A program made the translations under genes and the position numbers. The notes under the pieces are model-generated. The model did not search any database. It was not told the DNA's origin and was given only the letters and a program-made list of their open reading frames with translations. Below are positions 53,059 to 62,569 of a stretch of DNA of 64,000 nucleotides, piece after piece. The DNA comes from Cupriavidus pauculus (GTDB taxonomy: Bacteria; Pseudomonadota; Gammaproteobacteria; Burkholderiales; Burkholderiaceae). The DNA lies in NCBI RefSeq assembly GCF_008801835.1, contig NZ_VZOW01000008.1, positions 116,739 through 180,738 of the forward strand, read 5' to 3'. The stretch's first letter is position 1; every line of letters begins with the position of its first letter.

Positions 53059-53073
53059 TGGCACGGGTTGTGC
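53059..53073 (+). promoter_or_regulatory. Sigma-54 (-24/-12) promoter of the carboxylase operon
   Basis: TGGCACGGGTTGTGC keeps the invariant GG and GC dinucleotides with exactly ten bases between them, matching the consensus TGGCACG-N4-TTGC closely. It lies 45 bp before the GTG at 53118. Confidence 0.7.
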
Positions 53074-53117
53074 GGTGTTCTAGAGGTGAACACACCAAGA
53101 ACAAAAACGGAGACACC

Positions 53118-54668
53118 GTGAGCTGGCAGCCCGAGATCGACGAACTGGCCCATCGGCGCCGCCTGGCCGACCGCATGGGTGGCGAGGAAAAACTGCAGCG
53201 CCACAAGGCCGCAGGGCGGTTGAGCGTGCGCGAACGCGTGGCGGCTATCGCCGACGCCGGATCGTTCCGCGAAGTGGGCGGCCTGAGCGGCAGTGGTCGC
53301 TATGACAGCAACGGCCGGCTGCTGGACGTGAAGCCATCGAATCTGGTGACCGGACGCGCGCAAATCGACGGGCGACCTGTGGTGCTGGTGGCCGACGATT
53401 TCACGGTCAGGGGCGGAGCCAACGAGGGCGCGGTCGGAGAAAAACTGATCCACGCCGAAAAGATGGCGCACGAATTGCGCTTGCCGATGGTGCGCCTGGT
53501 CGATGGCACCGGTGGCGGCGGCAGCGTGCGCAATATCGAAATCAAGGGTCACACGCTGCTGCCTACCATGAAGGTCTGGCAGCATGTCGTGCAAAACATG
53601 TCGACGGTGCCCGTCGTGTCGCTCGCGTTGGGTTCGGTGGTTGGCATGGGCGCGGCGCGGGTGGCGGCCAGTCACTATTCGATGATGGTGCAGGAGACCT
53701 CGCAACTGTTCAGCGAGGGTGCGCCGTCAATCGCGACGCGCAGCGGCCAGCCTGTCGACAGGAATGCGCTGGGCGGCAGCCATATCCATACGCGCAACGG
53801 CGTGGTGGACGACGAGGTGGCCACCGAGCACGAAGCGTTCGCGCGGGCGCGCCAGTTCCTGTCATACCTGCCGGGATCAGTGCACGAACTGGCGCCGCGC
53901 ATGGCAAGCGGCGATGACCCGGCGCGCCGCGACGAATGGCTGCTGTCGGCGATTCCGCGCGATGGCCGCGTCGACTACGAGATTCGCCCGATCGTGCAAG
54001 CGCTGGTCGATGCCGATTCGTTCTTCGAGATCGGCCGGCATTGGGGGCAGGCCATCGTCACGGGCCTGGCGCGCATCGACGGCTGGCCGGTCGCACTGAT
54101 TGCCAGCGATCCTGCGTTCCACAGTGGCAACTGGGATGGCGCGACGGCGCAGAAATTCACGCGTTTGGTCGATCTGGCGCAGACCTTCCATCTTCCCGTG
54201 GTCAATCTGGTCGATACCGCCGGTTTCCAGATTGGCATCGAAGCCGAGCAGGCCGGCGTGATGCGCGATGGCGTACGTGCGCTGGCGGCGGTCTATCAAG
54301 CCACCGTGCCGTGGTGCTCGGTGATCGTGCGACGCGCCTACGGCGTGGCCGCCGCGGCGCATCAGCACATGGGACGTTTCAATTTTCGCTACGCGTGGCC
54401 ATCGGCCAACTGGGGCGCATTGCCGATCGAAGGCGGGCTCGACGTCGCGTACAAGGCCGAAATCGAAGGCGCCGACGATCCGGTGCAAAAGCGTGCCGAG
54501 ATAGAACAGCGCGTGCGCAGCCTGACATCGCCGTTCCGCAGCGCCGAGGCCTTTGTCATCGAAGACATCATCGACCCACGCGATACGCGCGCGTTGCTCT
54601 GCGAGTTCGCCAATCTCGCGGCGCCGCTGCGCGAGCCTGGCATCAGCCGCTTCGGCATCCGGCCCTGA
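53118..54668 (+). CDS. Acyl-CoA carboxylase carboxyltransferase subunit
   Basis: The 516-residue protein is a carboxyltransferase of the acetyl/propionyl/methylcrotonyl-CoA carboxylase type. It contains both halves: an N-terminal domain with GRPVVLVADDFTVRGG and LVDGTGGGGSVR, and a C-terminal domain with NLVDTAGFQIGIEAE and RRAYGVAAAAH. It starts at a GTG behind GGAGA, just after the sigma-54 promoter. The next gene already contains its own carboxyltransferase domain, so this is a second one. The acyl-CoA substrate is unknown. Confidence 0.9.
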   Translation: MSWQPEIDELAHRRRLADRMGGEEKLQRHKAAGRLSVRERVAAIADAGSFREVGGLSGSGRYDSNGRLLDVKPSNLVTGRAQIDGRPVVLVADDFTVRGGANEGAVGEKLIHAEKMAHELRLPMVRLVDGTGGGGSVRNIEIKGHTLLPTMKVWQHVVQNMSTVPVVSLALGSVVGMGAARVAASHYSMMVQETSQLFSEGAPSIATRSGQPVDRNALGGSHIHTRNGVVDDEVATEHEAFARARQFLSYLPGSVHELAPRMASGDDPARRDEWLLSAIPRDGRVDYEIRPIVQALVDADSFFEIGRHWGQAIVTGLARIDGWPVALIASDPAFHSGNWDGATAQKFTRLVDLAQTFHLPVVNLVDTAGFQIGIEAEQAGVMRDGVRALAAVYQATVPWCSVIVRRAYGVAAAAHQHMGRFNFRYAWPSANWGALPIEGGLDVAYKAEIEGADDPVQKRAEIEQRVRSLTSPFRSAEAFVIEDIIDPRDTRALLCEFANLAAPLREPGISRFGIRP

Positions 54669-54727
54669 GCGGCCGTCGCCAAATCGATTGAGCGTGACTG
54701 CATTCCAAAATAAATAAGGAGACTGTT

Positions 54728-57700
54728 TTGAAAAAATTGCTGATTGCGAATCGGGGGGAGATTGCCTTGCGCGTACTGCGCGCGGCGCGCGATCTCGAGA
54801 TTGGCACCGTGGCGGTCTATTCGCAGGACGATTCAAGCGCGCTTCATCGCATCCTGGCCGACGAAGCCGTTGCGCTCGATGGCGCCGGCCCCGCTGCATA
54901 TATCGACATCGAAGGCATCGTCGCAGCGGCCAAAGGGTCCGGATGCGACGCCGTGCATCCGGGCTATGGATTTCTTAGCGAACGGGCCGATTTTGCGCAA
55001 GCCTGCGCCGATGCCGGCATCCTGTTTGTCGGTCCGACGGTGGAACAGCTGGCGTTGTTTGGCGACAAGGGCCGCGCACTGGCATTGGCGCGTGACGGTG
55101 ATGTGCCGGTCATGCCCGCGACGCCAGGTGGCGCATCGTTGGAAGCCATTACAGAATTCTTCGATGCGCAGGGCGGCGCGGGCGTGGTGATCAAGGCCGT
55201 GGGCGGTGGCGGCGGCCGCGGCATGCGCGTGGTCCGGCACCGCGACGGCTTGCCCGAAGCCTATGCGCGCTGTCGCTCGGAAGCTGCATCGGCATTCGGT
55301 GTCGATGCATTGTATGCAGAGCGGTTGGTGGCGCGCGCACGCCATATCGAAGTCCAGATTGCCGGCGACGGCGAGCAGGTCATCGCGTTGGGCGAGCGCG
55401 ACTGCACGTTGCAGCGACGCTTTCAGAAACTGGTGGAAATCGCACCAAGCCCGGTGCTGCAACCGCATCTGCGTGACGAAATCATCAAGGCCGCGCTGCG
55501 CCTGGCGCGCCGCGTCAACTATCGCAGTCTCGGCACTTTCGAGTTTTTGGTCGAAGAGACCGAAGATGGCGAGCAGAAGAATTTCGTCTTTATCGAAGCC
55601 AATCCGCGCCTGCAGGTCGAGCACACAATCACCGAGCAGGTAACGGGCGTCGATCTGGTGGCGCTGCAGATCGGCTTGGCCGCGGGGCGCACGCTGGCGG
55701 AGCTGGGTCTGAATCCCGCTTCGCCGCCGCTGCCGCGTGGCTTTGCAATTCAGGTCCGTGTGAACGCCGAGATGACCGATGCGCAGGGCCTTGCGCGGCC
55801 GGCCCATGGCAGACTTGAACGTTTCGATCCACCGACGGGGCCTGACGTGCGCGTGGACACGCATGCCTATGCCGATTACGAGCCGTCGCCCAATTTCGAC
55901 ACGCTGTTGGCCAAGCTGATCGTTAGCAGTGCTGCGCCGAAGTTTGACGCCGCGGTGCGCCGGCTGCAGCGCGCTCTGGCGGAGTTTCGCATTGTCGGGG
56001 TGCCTACCAATCTGGATTTGCTGCGCGCGCTTGTGCAGCGCGACGATTTCCTGACGCAGGATATTCATACGCGGCATTTCGAAGCGATTTTGCCGGAGCT
56101 GGCCGCAGCCGCGCAGTCGATTGCCCACGCGGGCCGCGCGCAGGACGCACTGCTCGGCGGTGCGGTGCGCCAGGCTGCGGCGCACGCGCCGCGCGCCGCC
56201 GAGCCGGAGGAGCAGATCGACGAAGGGCTGGTGGCCGTTCGCGCGCCGCTGACGGGCCGCGTTGTCGAGATTGCCGTGCAGTTGAACGACATCGTCAAGC
56301 CTGGGCAAACCGTGGCGGTGCTCGATGCCATGAAGATGGAGCATGCGATTGCTGCCGAATGCGCCGGCCGCGTCGTTGACTTGCGGCTTGAAAAGAACGC
56401 GCTGGCGTCGGAAAAACAGGTGCTGATCGTACTGGAGCAGACCGATGCCGATGGCGCTGCCGCCGATACCGCGCAGAGCCACGATCCAGCGGCCATCCGC
56501 GCGGATCTGCAGCGTGTGCTTGATCGCCATGCCTATCTCTACGATGAAAATCGTCCCGACGCGGTAGCCCGACGCCGGTCGCGCAATCAGCGTACGGCGC
56601 GCGAGAATATTGCGGACCTGTGCGATGCCGACACGTTTGTCGAATACGGCGCGCTGGCGCTGGCGGCGCAGGCTACGCGCCGTACCCGCGAGGACCTGAT
56701 CGCCAATACGCCCGCCGATGGGCTGATCACCGGCGTGGGCAGCGTCAACGGCGACCTGTTCGGCAAGGATCGTGCGCGCAGCGCCGTGATGGCCTATGAC
56801 GCCACCGTGATGGCAGGCACACAAGGCAAGCGCAACCATATCAAGACCGATCGCATTGTCGAGGTGGCGCTGCGTGACGAACTGCCGCTGGTGCTGTTCG
56901 GCGAAGGCGGCGGTGGCCGCCCCGGCGACATTGACTATCCGTCCGTGTCGGGTCTGTACCAGCCGTCGTTTGCGGCGTTTGCCGAACTGAGCGGCCAAGT
57001 GCCCGTGGTGGGCATCGTGTCGGGCCGATGCTTTGCCGGAAATGCCGCTTTCCTTGGATGTTGCGATGTGATCATCGCCGACAAATCCGCCAATATCGGC
57101 ATGGCGGGTCCTGCCATGATCGAAGGCGGCGGGCTTGGCATTTTTCGCCCGGAAGACGTCGGACCCGCGCCGGTGCAGTACGCCAACGGCGTCATCGACG
57201 TGCTGGTGGAAAACGAGGCCGAGGCCACGCGCGTGGCGCGCCATTACCTGTCGATGTTCCAGGGACGGGTTGCCGACTGGAGCGCGCCGGACCCCATTCA
57301 GCTGCGTCATGTGGTCCCGGAGAACCGGCTGCGCGTTTACGACACGCGCAAGGCGATCGAAGGCATTGCCGATGCCGGTAGCGTGCTGATGCTGCGCGGC
57401 GGATTTGGCGCGGGGATCCATACCGCGCTGGCGCGCGTGGAGGGCCAGGCGGTGGGCGTCATGGCCAACAATCCGTATCACCTGGGCGGCGCAATCGACG
57501 CGGATGCGGCTGACAAGGCGTCGCGCTTCATGCAGCTTTGCGATGCGCATGGCCTGCCGATCGTGTCGCTGATCGACACGCCGGGATTTATGGTGGGGCC
57601 CGACGTGGAGGCGCGCGCGCAGGTGCGCCATGTATCGCGCATGTTCCTGACGGCAGCCAAGCTGCGCGTCGCGTTGCTGGCCGTCACGCTGCGCAAGGGC

Positions 57701-58045
57701 TATGGGCTTGGCGCGATGGCGATGGCGGGCGGCGGATTCCGCTCGGCGAGCTTCACGATCTCTTGGCCGACCGGTGAATTCGGACCGATGGGGCTGGAAG
57801 GCGCGGTGCGGCTCGGCTTCAAGAAGGAACTGGAGGCGCTGCCGGACGGCCCGGAGCGCAAGGCGTTGTTCGACAAGCTGGTGGCGCAATCGTACGAGCG
57901 TGGCCACGCCATCAACACGGCTGCAGCCGTGGAGATCGACGCCGTGATCGATCCTGCCGAAACGCGCAAATGGATTGCACAAGGCATCGCATCGGCGGAA
58001 GTGCGCGGCCGCCGCGCGCGCCGTGGCTTCGTCGACGCATGGTAG
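54728..58045 (+). CDS. Fused biotin carboxylase, biotin carrier and carboxyltransferase
   Basis: The 1105-residue protein begins at a TTG (MKKLLIANRGEIALRV) behind AAGGAG. Residues 1-450 are biotin carboxylase with ATP-grasp motif AVGGGGGRGM and the FIEANPRLQVEHTITE segment. Residues about 495-570 form the biotinyl domain with Lys536 in AMKMEH. Residues about 590-1105 are a carboxyltransferase (GEGGGGRPGD, ARVEGQAVGVMANNP and LIDTPGFMVGPDVE). This single-chain layout recalls long-chain acyl-CoA carboxylases. It is the second gene of the sigma-54 operon. Confidence 0.92.
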   Translation: MKKLLIANRGEIALRVLRAARDLEIGTVAVYSQDDSSALHRILADEAVALDGAGPAAYIDIEGIVAAAKGSGCDAVHPGYGFLSERADFAQACADAGILFVGPTVEQLALFGDKGRALALARDGDVPVMPATPGGASLEAITEFFDAQGGAGVVIKAVGGGGGRGMRVVRHRDGLPEAYARCRSEAASAFGVDALYAERLVARARHIEVQIAGDGEQVIALGERDCTLQRRFQKLVEIAPSPVLQPHLRDEIIKAALRLARRVNYRSLGTFEFLVEETEDGEQKNFVFIEANPRLQVEHTITEQVTGVDLVALQIGLAAGRTLAELGLNPASPPLPRGFAIQVRVNAEMTDAQGLARPAHGRLERFDPPTGPDVRVDTHAYADYEPSPNFDTLLAKLIVSSAAPKFDAAVRRLQRALAEFRIVGVPTNLDLLRALVQRDDFLTQDIHTRHFEAILPELAAAAQSIAHAGRAQDALLGGAVRQAAAHAPRAAEPEEQIDEGLVAVRAPLTGRVVEIAVQLNDIVKPGQTVAVLDAMKMEHAIAAECAGRVVDLRLEKNALASEKQVLIVLEQTDADGAAADTAQSHDPAAIRADLQRVLDRHAYLYDENRPDAVARRRSRNQRTARENIADLCDADTFVEYGALALAAQATRRTREDLIANTPADGLITGVGSVNGDLFGKDRARSAVMAYDATVMAGTQGKRNHIKTDRIVEVALRDELPLVLFGEGGGGRPGDIDYPSVSGLYQPSFAAFAELSGQVPVVGIVSGRCFAGNAAFLGCCDVIIADKSANIGMAGPAMIEGGGLGIFRPEDVGPAPVQYANGVIDVLVENEAEATRVARHYLSMFQGRVADWSAPDPIQLRHVVPENRLRVYDTRKAIEGIADAGSVLMLRGGFGAGIHTALARVEGQAVGVMANNPYHLGGAIDADAADKASRFMQLCDAHGLPIVSLIDTPGFMVGPDVEARAQVRHVSRMFLTAAKLRVALLAVTLRKGYGLGAMAMAGGGFRSASFTISWPTGEFGPMGLEGAVRLGFKKELEALPDGPERKALFDKLVAQSYERGHAINTAAAVEIDAVIDPAETRKWIAQGIASAEVRGRRARRGFVDAW

Positions 58046-58092
58046 CCGCAGGCGCAATGACCACCGAGCCAGCAATGAGCCACGAGGTTTTC

Positions 58093-60558
58093 ATGACCCA
58101 GAAAAATCCGGATCCATCGCAATTGGCGCTGGCAGGGCTGCGCGTGCTTGAAATCGGCGCAGGGCCTGCACTGGCCTACACGGGAAAGCTGTTTGCCGAT
58201 TTCGGCGCCGAGGTCATCAAGGCCGAAAGCGCGGCGGGCGACGCCTGGCGGCAGATGCCCCCGCTGGTGGCCACGTCCGATGCGGCGCCGCCCGAGAGCG
58301 CGCTGTTCGCATGGCTGAACACCAACAAGCGCAGCATCACCGTGCACGAGGGCGACGCAGACGATGGCGCATGGCTGGCGCAGCTTGCCCAGACCTGCGA
58401 TGTGGTGCTGGACGCGCGCGCACTGACTGAGGGCGTCGCGGTGCTGTCGCGGCCGGTATGGCGGACCGCCGACGCGGCGGGCCACGTGCCGATCGAAATC
58501 GTCCTGACATGGTTTGGCGAGAACGGCCCTTACAGCGAGTATGCGGGCGCCGAATCGGTGTGTCGCGCGCTGGCCGGCGCGGTGCATGGCAGCGGCCCGG
58601 TCGAAGGGCCGCCGCACATGCCGCACGACGTGCAGACCGCGATTGCGGCTGGCCTCTCCGCGTTCTCCGCTGCGGTGGCGGCGCTGGCAGGGGCTGCGCA
58701 TGGCAGCCGGCGCTACGTGCTCAGCGTGCACGAATGCGCGCTGAGCGTGGTCGAAATGGAAGCCGGCATGGTGCCCGACAAACGGCATCCGCTACGGCGG
58801 CTGGGCGTCAATCGGTTCTGCGGCACGCATCCCGCCGGCATCTATCAGGCCGCCGAAGGCTGGATCGGCATCTTCACGCACACGTTGCCGCAGTGGCAGG
58901 CGCTATGCGAAGCGATCGGACGTCCAGACCTGGCGAACGATCCACGTTACGCCAGCGGCCCCGATCGCATGGCACGCGCCGATGAAATCGACGCGCTACT
59001 GATCCCCGCGTTCCGGTCGCGCACGGCAGCGCAGTGGTTCGAACTGCTTGGCGGCATGAAGCATCCCACGGTCATCGTTCCAACCATGGACGAGTTGCTG
59101 CGCCAGGATGTGCATCGGCAACGCGGCGCGTTTGTTCCGGTGCAAGCTGGCGATTCAGTGTTCGAAGGGCCGGTGGTGCCGTTGCGTCTCGATGATGCGG
59201 GTCCGCTGCCAGGCGGGCGCGCGCCGTCGAAGGGCGAGCACGATCGGCTGTACCGCACGTCGGGCCTCGATCGCGTTCCCGCGCGGCGGCTGGCGCGTGC
59301 GTCAGACGATCGGGCGCCGCTGAAGGGCATGCGCGTGATCGATCTGACGATGGGTTGGGCGGGACCGCTTGCGTCACGCACGCTGGCCGATTTCGGCGCG
59401 GAAATCATCAAGGTGGAAAGCACCGCGTACCCGGACTGGTGGCGCGGCGCACATTTCACCGAGGAGTTCTATCGCGACAGGCTTTATGAAAAGAACTCGA
59501 ATTTCCATCTGATGAACCGCAACAAGCTCGGCATCACGCTGGACCTGACGCAGCCCGAAGGCAAGGCGCTGCTGCTCGATCTGGTGGCGCATGCCGATGC
59601 GGTGATCGAGAACTACTCGGCAGAGGTGCTGCCGAAGCTCGGGCTCGACTACGAGGCGCTGCGCGCGCGCAACGCGCGGCTGGTCATGCTGTCGATGCCG
59701 GCGTTTGGGCTTGGCAATGCGTGGAGCAATACCCGCGCTTACGGCGGCACGCTGGAACAGGCCAGTGGCCTGCCGCTGTACACGGGACATCCGGATGGAC
59801 CGCCGGCGATGACGTCGTATGCGTATGGCGACCCGGTTGGCGGCCTCAACGCGGGTGCGGCGATGCTGCTGGCGCTGTTCGAACAGCAGCGCACGGGCCG
59901 CGGCCGGCACGTCAACCTGTCGCAGGTGGAAGCCATGCTGCCGATGGCTGCACCGTTCATCATCGAACAATCGGTAACCGGCACAGTCGCGCCGCGGCAG
60001 GGCAATCGTCATCCCATGGCAGCGCCGCATGGCTGTTACCGCTGCGCTGGCGAGGACGAGTGGATCGCGCTAAGCGTGGGCGATGCGCAGTGGCCGGCAT
60101 TGTGCGCGGTGATCGGCGGTGGCGCTCTGGCCGACGATCCGCAGCTCGCGCACGCGGCAGGCCGCCGGGTTGCGCAGGACCGCATTGACGCCGCCATCGC
60201 GCAGTGGTGCGGCACGCGCGATGCGGAGACGGCCATGCAGCAGTTGCAGGAGGCCGGTATCGCCGCGGGCGTGGTGCGGCCGATGTGGCAGGTGCTGCAG
60301 GACCGGCATCTGCGCGCGCGCGGCTTCTGGCGCGACGTCGAGCGAGCGCATGTCGGCGCGTATAGGGCCAGCACGGCGTGGTTTCGCATCGGCCAACAAC
60401 CGATGCCGATGCGGCATGTTTCGCCCACGCTCGGCCAGCACACCGATGAGGTGCTGAGCCGTGTGCTGGGACTCGACGGCGAGCGGCTTGCCGATCTGGA
60501 GCGGCGCGGCGTCACAGGACAAACCGCCAGGCCGAAGCGCCAGAAAGCGACCGCATAG
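58093..60558 (+). CDS. Double-domain CaiB/BaiF-type CoA transferase
   Basis: The 821-residue protein contains two family III CoA transferase domains in tandem (about 1-400 and 415-800), each with the LADFGAEVIKxES-type segment (KLFADFGAEVIKAES and TLADFGAEIIKVES). The size and layout recall DddD. In both halves the normal GYD motif is altered (AGAES in the first, AYGGTLEQASG in the second), so the catalytic aspartate is not obvious. The start was set at MTQKNPDP because GAGG lies just upstream. Part of the sigma-54 operon. Confidence 0.85.
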   Translation: MTQKNPDPSQLALAGLRVLEIGAGPALAYTGKLFADFGAEVIKAESAAGDAWRQMPPLVATSDAAPPESALFAWLNTNKRSITVHEGDADDGAWLAQLAQTCDVVLDARALTEGVAVLSRPVWRTADAAGHVPIEIVLTWFGENGPYSEYAGAESVCRALAGAVHGSGPVEGPPHMPHDVQTAIAAGLSAFSAAVAALAGAAHGSRRYVLSVHECALSVVEMEAGMVPDKRHPLRRLGVNRFCGTHPAGIYQAAEGWIGIFTHTLPQWQALCEAIGRPDLANDPRYASGPDRMARADEIDALLIPAFRSRTAAQWFELLGGMKHPTVIVPTMDELLRQDVHRQRGAFVPVQAGDSVFEGPVVPLRLDDAGPLPGGRAPSKGEHDRLYRTSGLDRVPARRLARASDDRAPLKGMRVIDLTMGWAGPLASRTLADFGAEIIKVESTAYPDWWRGAHFTEEFYRDRLYEKNSNFHLMNRNKLGITLDLTQPEGKALLLDLVAHADAVIENYSAEVLPKLGLDYEALRARNARLVMLSMPAFGLGNAWSNTRAYGGTLEQASGLPLYTGHPDGPPAMTSYAYGDPVGGLNAGAAMLLALFEQQRTGRGRHVNLSQVEAMLPMAAPFIIEQSVTGTVAPRQGNRHPMAAPHGCYRCAGEDEWIALSVGDAQWPALCAVIGGGALADDPQLAHAAGRRVAQDRIDAAIAQWCGTRDAETAMQQLQEAGIAAGVVRPMWQVLQDRHLRARGFWRDVERAHVGAYRASTAWFRIGQQPMPMRHVSPTLGQHTDEVLSRVLGLDGERLADLERRGVTGQTARPKRQKATA

Positions 60559-60654
60559 CGCAGAACCAAGCCCGCGCTGCGCGAATCCGCGCTCGGGCGA
60601 ACCCCAAACAGGACGATCAGATCCTTCCAGGCAACACCAGAATACGGAGACAAC

Positions 60655-61650
60655 ATGAACCAGCAACGACGCAAAATTGGACTGGCACTGGCCGCAATGG
60701 CGGCCATTCCCGCCATACTGTCCAGCGCGGCCACGGCGCAGACGGCGCAATGGCCCGCCAAGCCGATCCGCATGATCGTGCCTTTTCCGGCGGGATCGTT
60801 CACTGACACCGTGGCACGCGTGCTGTCCGAACGTCTTACCAAAGCGCTCGGACAGCCGGTAGTGGTCGAGAACAAGGCGGGCGCCAACGGACTGATCGGC
60901 GTGACGGAAGCGGCCCGGTCCGCGCCGGACGGATACACGCTGCTGGTGACCAATTCCAGCAGCATCACGATCAATCCGCATATCTACAAAAAGGGCACCT
61001 ACAAGGCCAAGGATTTTGCGCCGGTGACGCTGGTGCTGGAGGCGCCGTTCATTCTGGTGACGAATCCGGAATGGTCGCAGAAGAACGCGGTGGGGTCGGT
61101 CGGCGATCTGGTTCGCTTTGCCACGCAGAATCCGGGAAAGATCAGTTACGGCTCCGCCGGCCCCGGCAACATCGCGCATCTGAGTTTTGCAATGCTCAAC
61201 AACCGCGCGAAGATCAACACCACTCATGTGCCGTACAAATCCGCGGCGCAGGCGGAAATGGCGGTGATCAGCGGTGAACTCGATACGGCGTTCGACACGT
61301 GGAGCGCGCTGCCGCAGATCAAGGGCGGCAAGCTCAAGCCGATTGCGGTCAGTTCGACGCGGCGCATGACGCAGTTGCCCGATGTGCCCACTGTGGAAGA
61401 GGCCGGTATCGCGCCATTCAACGCTACGTTCTGGATTGGCATGCTCGCGCCGGCCGGTACGCCGCCGCAGATTGTTCAGAAGCTCCACGCCGCTGCGCGC
61501 GGTGTGCTCGAAGACGCCAAGGCAAAGGGCGCGCTCAGCCAGCAGGGCGACGTCGTGATGGTCGATCCCGAGAATTTCGGCAAACGGATCGAAAAGGAAG
61601 AAGCAAGCTGGGCCGTGGTGATCCAGCGCGAAAACATCACGCTGGACTGA
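60655..61650 (+). CDS. Bug-family solute-binding protein of the carboxylase operon
   Basis: The 331-residue Bug/TctC protein has a signal peptide ending at TAQT and family motifs MIVPFPAGSFTDTVARVL, the ENKAGANGLIG segment and HVPYKSAAQAEM. It is the last gene before a strong terminator and presumably captures the acid that the carboxylase and CoA transferase proteins process. No transporter membrane subunits are present in the operon. The ligand is unknown. Confidence 0.9.
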   Translation: MNQQRRKIGLALAAMAAIPAILSSAATAQTAQWPAKPIRMIVPFPAGSFTDTVARVLSERLTKALGQPVVVENKAGANGLIGVTEAARSAPDGYTLLVTNSSSITINPHIYKKGTYKAKDFAPVTLVLEAPFILVTNPEWSQKNAVGSVGDLVRFATQNPGKISYGSAGPGNIAHLSFAMLNNRAKINTTHVPYKSAAQAEMAVISGELDTAFDTWSALPQIKGGKLKPIAVSSTRRMTQLPDVPTVEEAGIAPFNATFWIGMLAPAGTPPQIVQKLHAAARGVLEDAKAKGALSQQGDVVMVDPENFGKRIEKEEASWAVVIQRENITLD

Positions 61651-61677
61651 TCGGCCGACGTGCCGACGCATAAAAGA

Positions 61678-61704
61678 ACGGGCGGAAATTCCGCCCGTCT
61701 TTCT
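61678..61704 (+). terminator. Rho-independent terminator of the carboxylase operon
   Basis: ACGGGCGG, a 5-base loop AAATT, and CCGCCCGT form a perfect stem followed by CTTTC. It lies 28 bp after the Bug stop codon. Confidence 0.75.
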
Positions 61705-61888
61705 ACGTGAAAATTGCCGCTTACCGACTGGCAATTTCCCTTCCTGGTCTGTCCGAGCGCGCGAAATATCCGGTAAATCCGTCTGCCCTCATTGCATTTT
61801 GTCGCGCTTCGCCACTGGCGTTTGGCTTGCGCTTCTGCCAAGATTGCGGCCCTTCATCGACCACGGCCCACGTTGCTGCAGTTCTATC

Positions 61889-62422
61889 ATGGCTTCGCGC
61901 AAAGCTCACCACGCCACCGGATGGGCGGCCGCCTTCATCGCTGCCGCGGTCATCGCGCGACACGGCGCGGGAACATGGCATTGGGCGAGCGTGGCCGGCT
62001 TTGTCGCCGCGCTGCCGGGCGCCACCGCGCCAGACTGGATGGAAGTGGCATGGTGGTCGAAGTCCCGTCGGCTATGGATTACGCATCGCAGCTGGACACA
62101 TTGGGGTGTCATCTGGATCGGCCTGTTGCTTTGGTCCTATCACGCGCTTGGCACGCATGCGCTCGCCGCACCGGCTTTTGGCTTTGCATGCGGCGGCGTC
62201 ATGCATCTGCTGGCCGACTGGCCCAATCCGCTAGGTGTGCCTTGGATCGCACGCCGTCACTCGCTGAACTGGTGGAAGAGCGGACGGTGCGATTTGATCA
62301 TTGTGGCCGCGGCCTGGCTCGGCGCTTTTGCCGTGTTCGATGACGTCTGGCTGCACCGCACGCATATCGTCGAATTTCTGCGCTATGTGACAGCACTGCC
62401 TTTCAAGGTGCTGGTTTCCTGA
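61889..62422 (+). CDS. YdjM/DUF457-like inner membrane metal-binding hydrolase family protein
   Basis: The 177-residue protein has about four membrane helices. It keeps the family landmarks: two early histidines (MASRKAHHATG), a PDWMEV segment, RSWTHWG and a later HLLADWPNPLG, all suited to metal binding in the membrane. Relatives such as YdjM are annotated as membrane-bound metal-dependent hydrolases but are little studied. The ribosome site is weak; upstream in-frame starts give no better protein. Confidence 0.8.
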   Translation: MASRKAHHATGWAAAFIAAAVIARHGAGTWHWASVAGFVAALPGATAPDWMEVAWWSKSRRLWITHRSWTHWGVIWIGLLLWSYHALGTHALAAPAFGFACGGVMHLLADWPNPLGVPWIARRHSLNWWKSGRCDLIIVAAAWLGAFAVFDDVWLHRTHIVEFLRYVTALPFKVLVS

Positions 62423-62490
62423 GCGAGCTTTTAACTGGCTAGACGCTGAAAGTCGCGCCCGCCACCAGAACTAGCGGTTCCTTGTAAAAG

Positions 62491-62527
62491 TTGCGAAGCG
62501 CAATTATATTGGTTGCGTAGCGCAACC
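62491..62527. promoter_or_regulatory. Two tandem operator palindromes upstream of the MarR-GNAT gene
   Basis: TTGCG-AAG-CGCAA (62491-62503) and GGTTGCG-TAG-CGCAACC (62511-62527) are inverted repeats whose centres are 22 bp apart. They lie 43-79 bp before the start of the MarR-GNAT gene and are probably its autoregulatory operators. Confidence 0.65.
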
Positions 62528-62569
62528 AAATAGCAGCCAAACAAGCGAATAGATCGGAGCCCGCCCGCT

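Noticed and set aside
54833..58075. Very long open frame (about 1080 codons) on the minus strand opposite the carboxylase fusion
   Set aside because: It is a high-GC shadow of a gene with clear domains on the plus strand; the translation is rich in Arg, His and Gln and has no domain.
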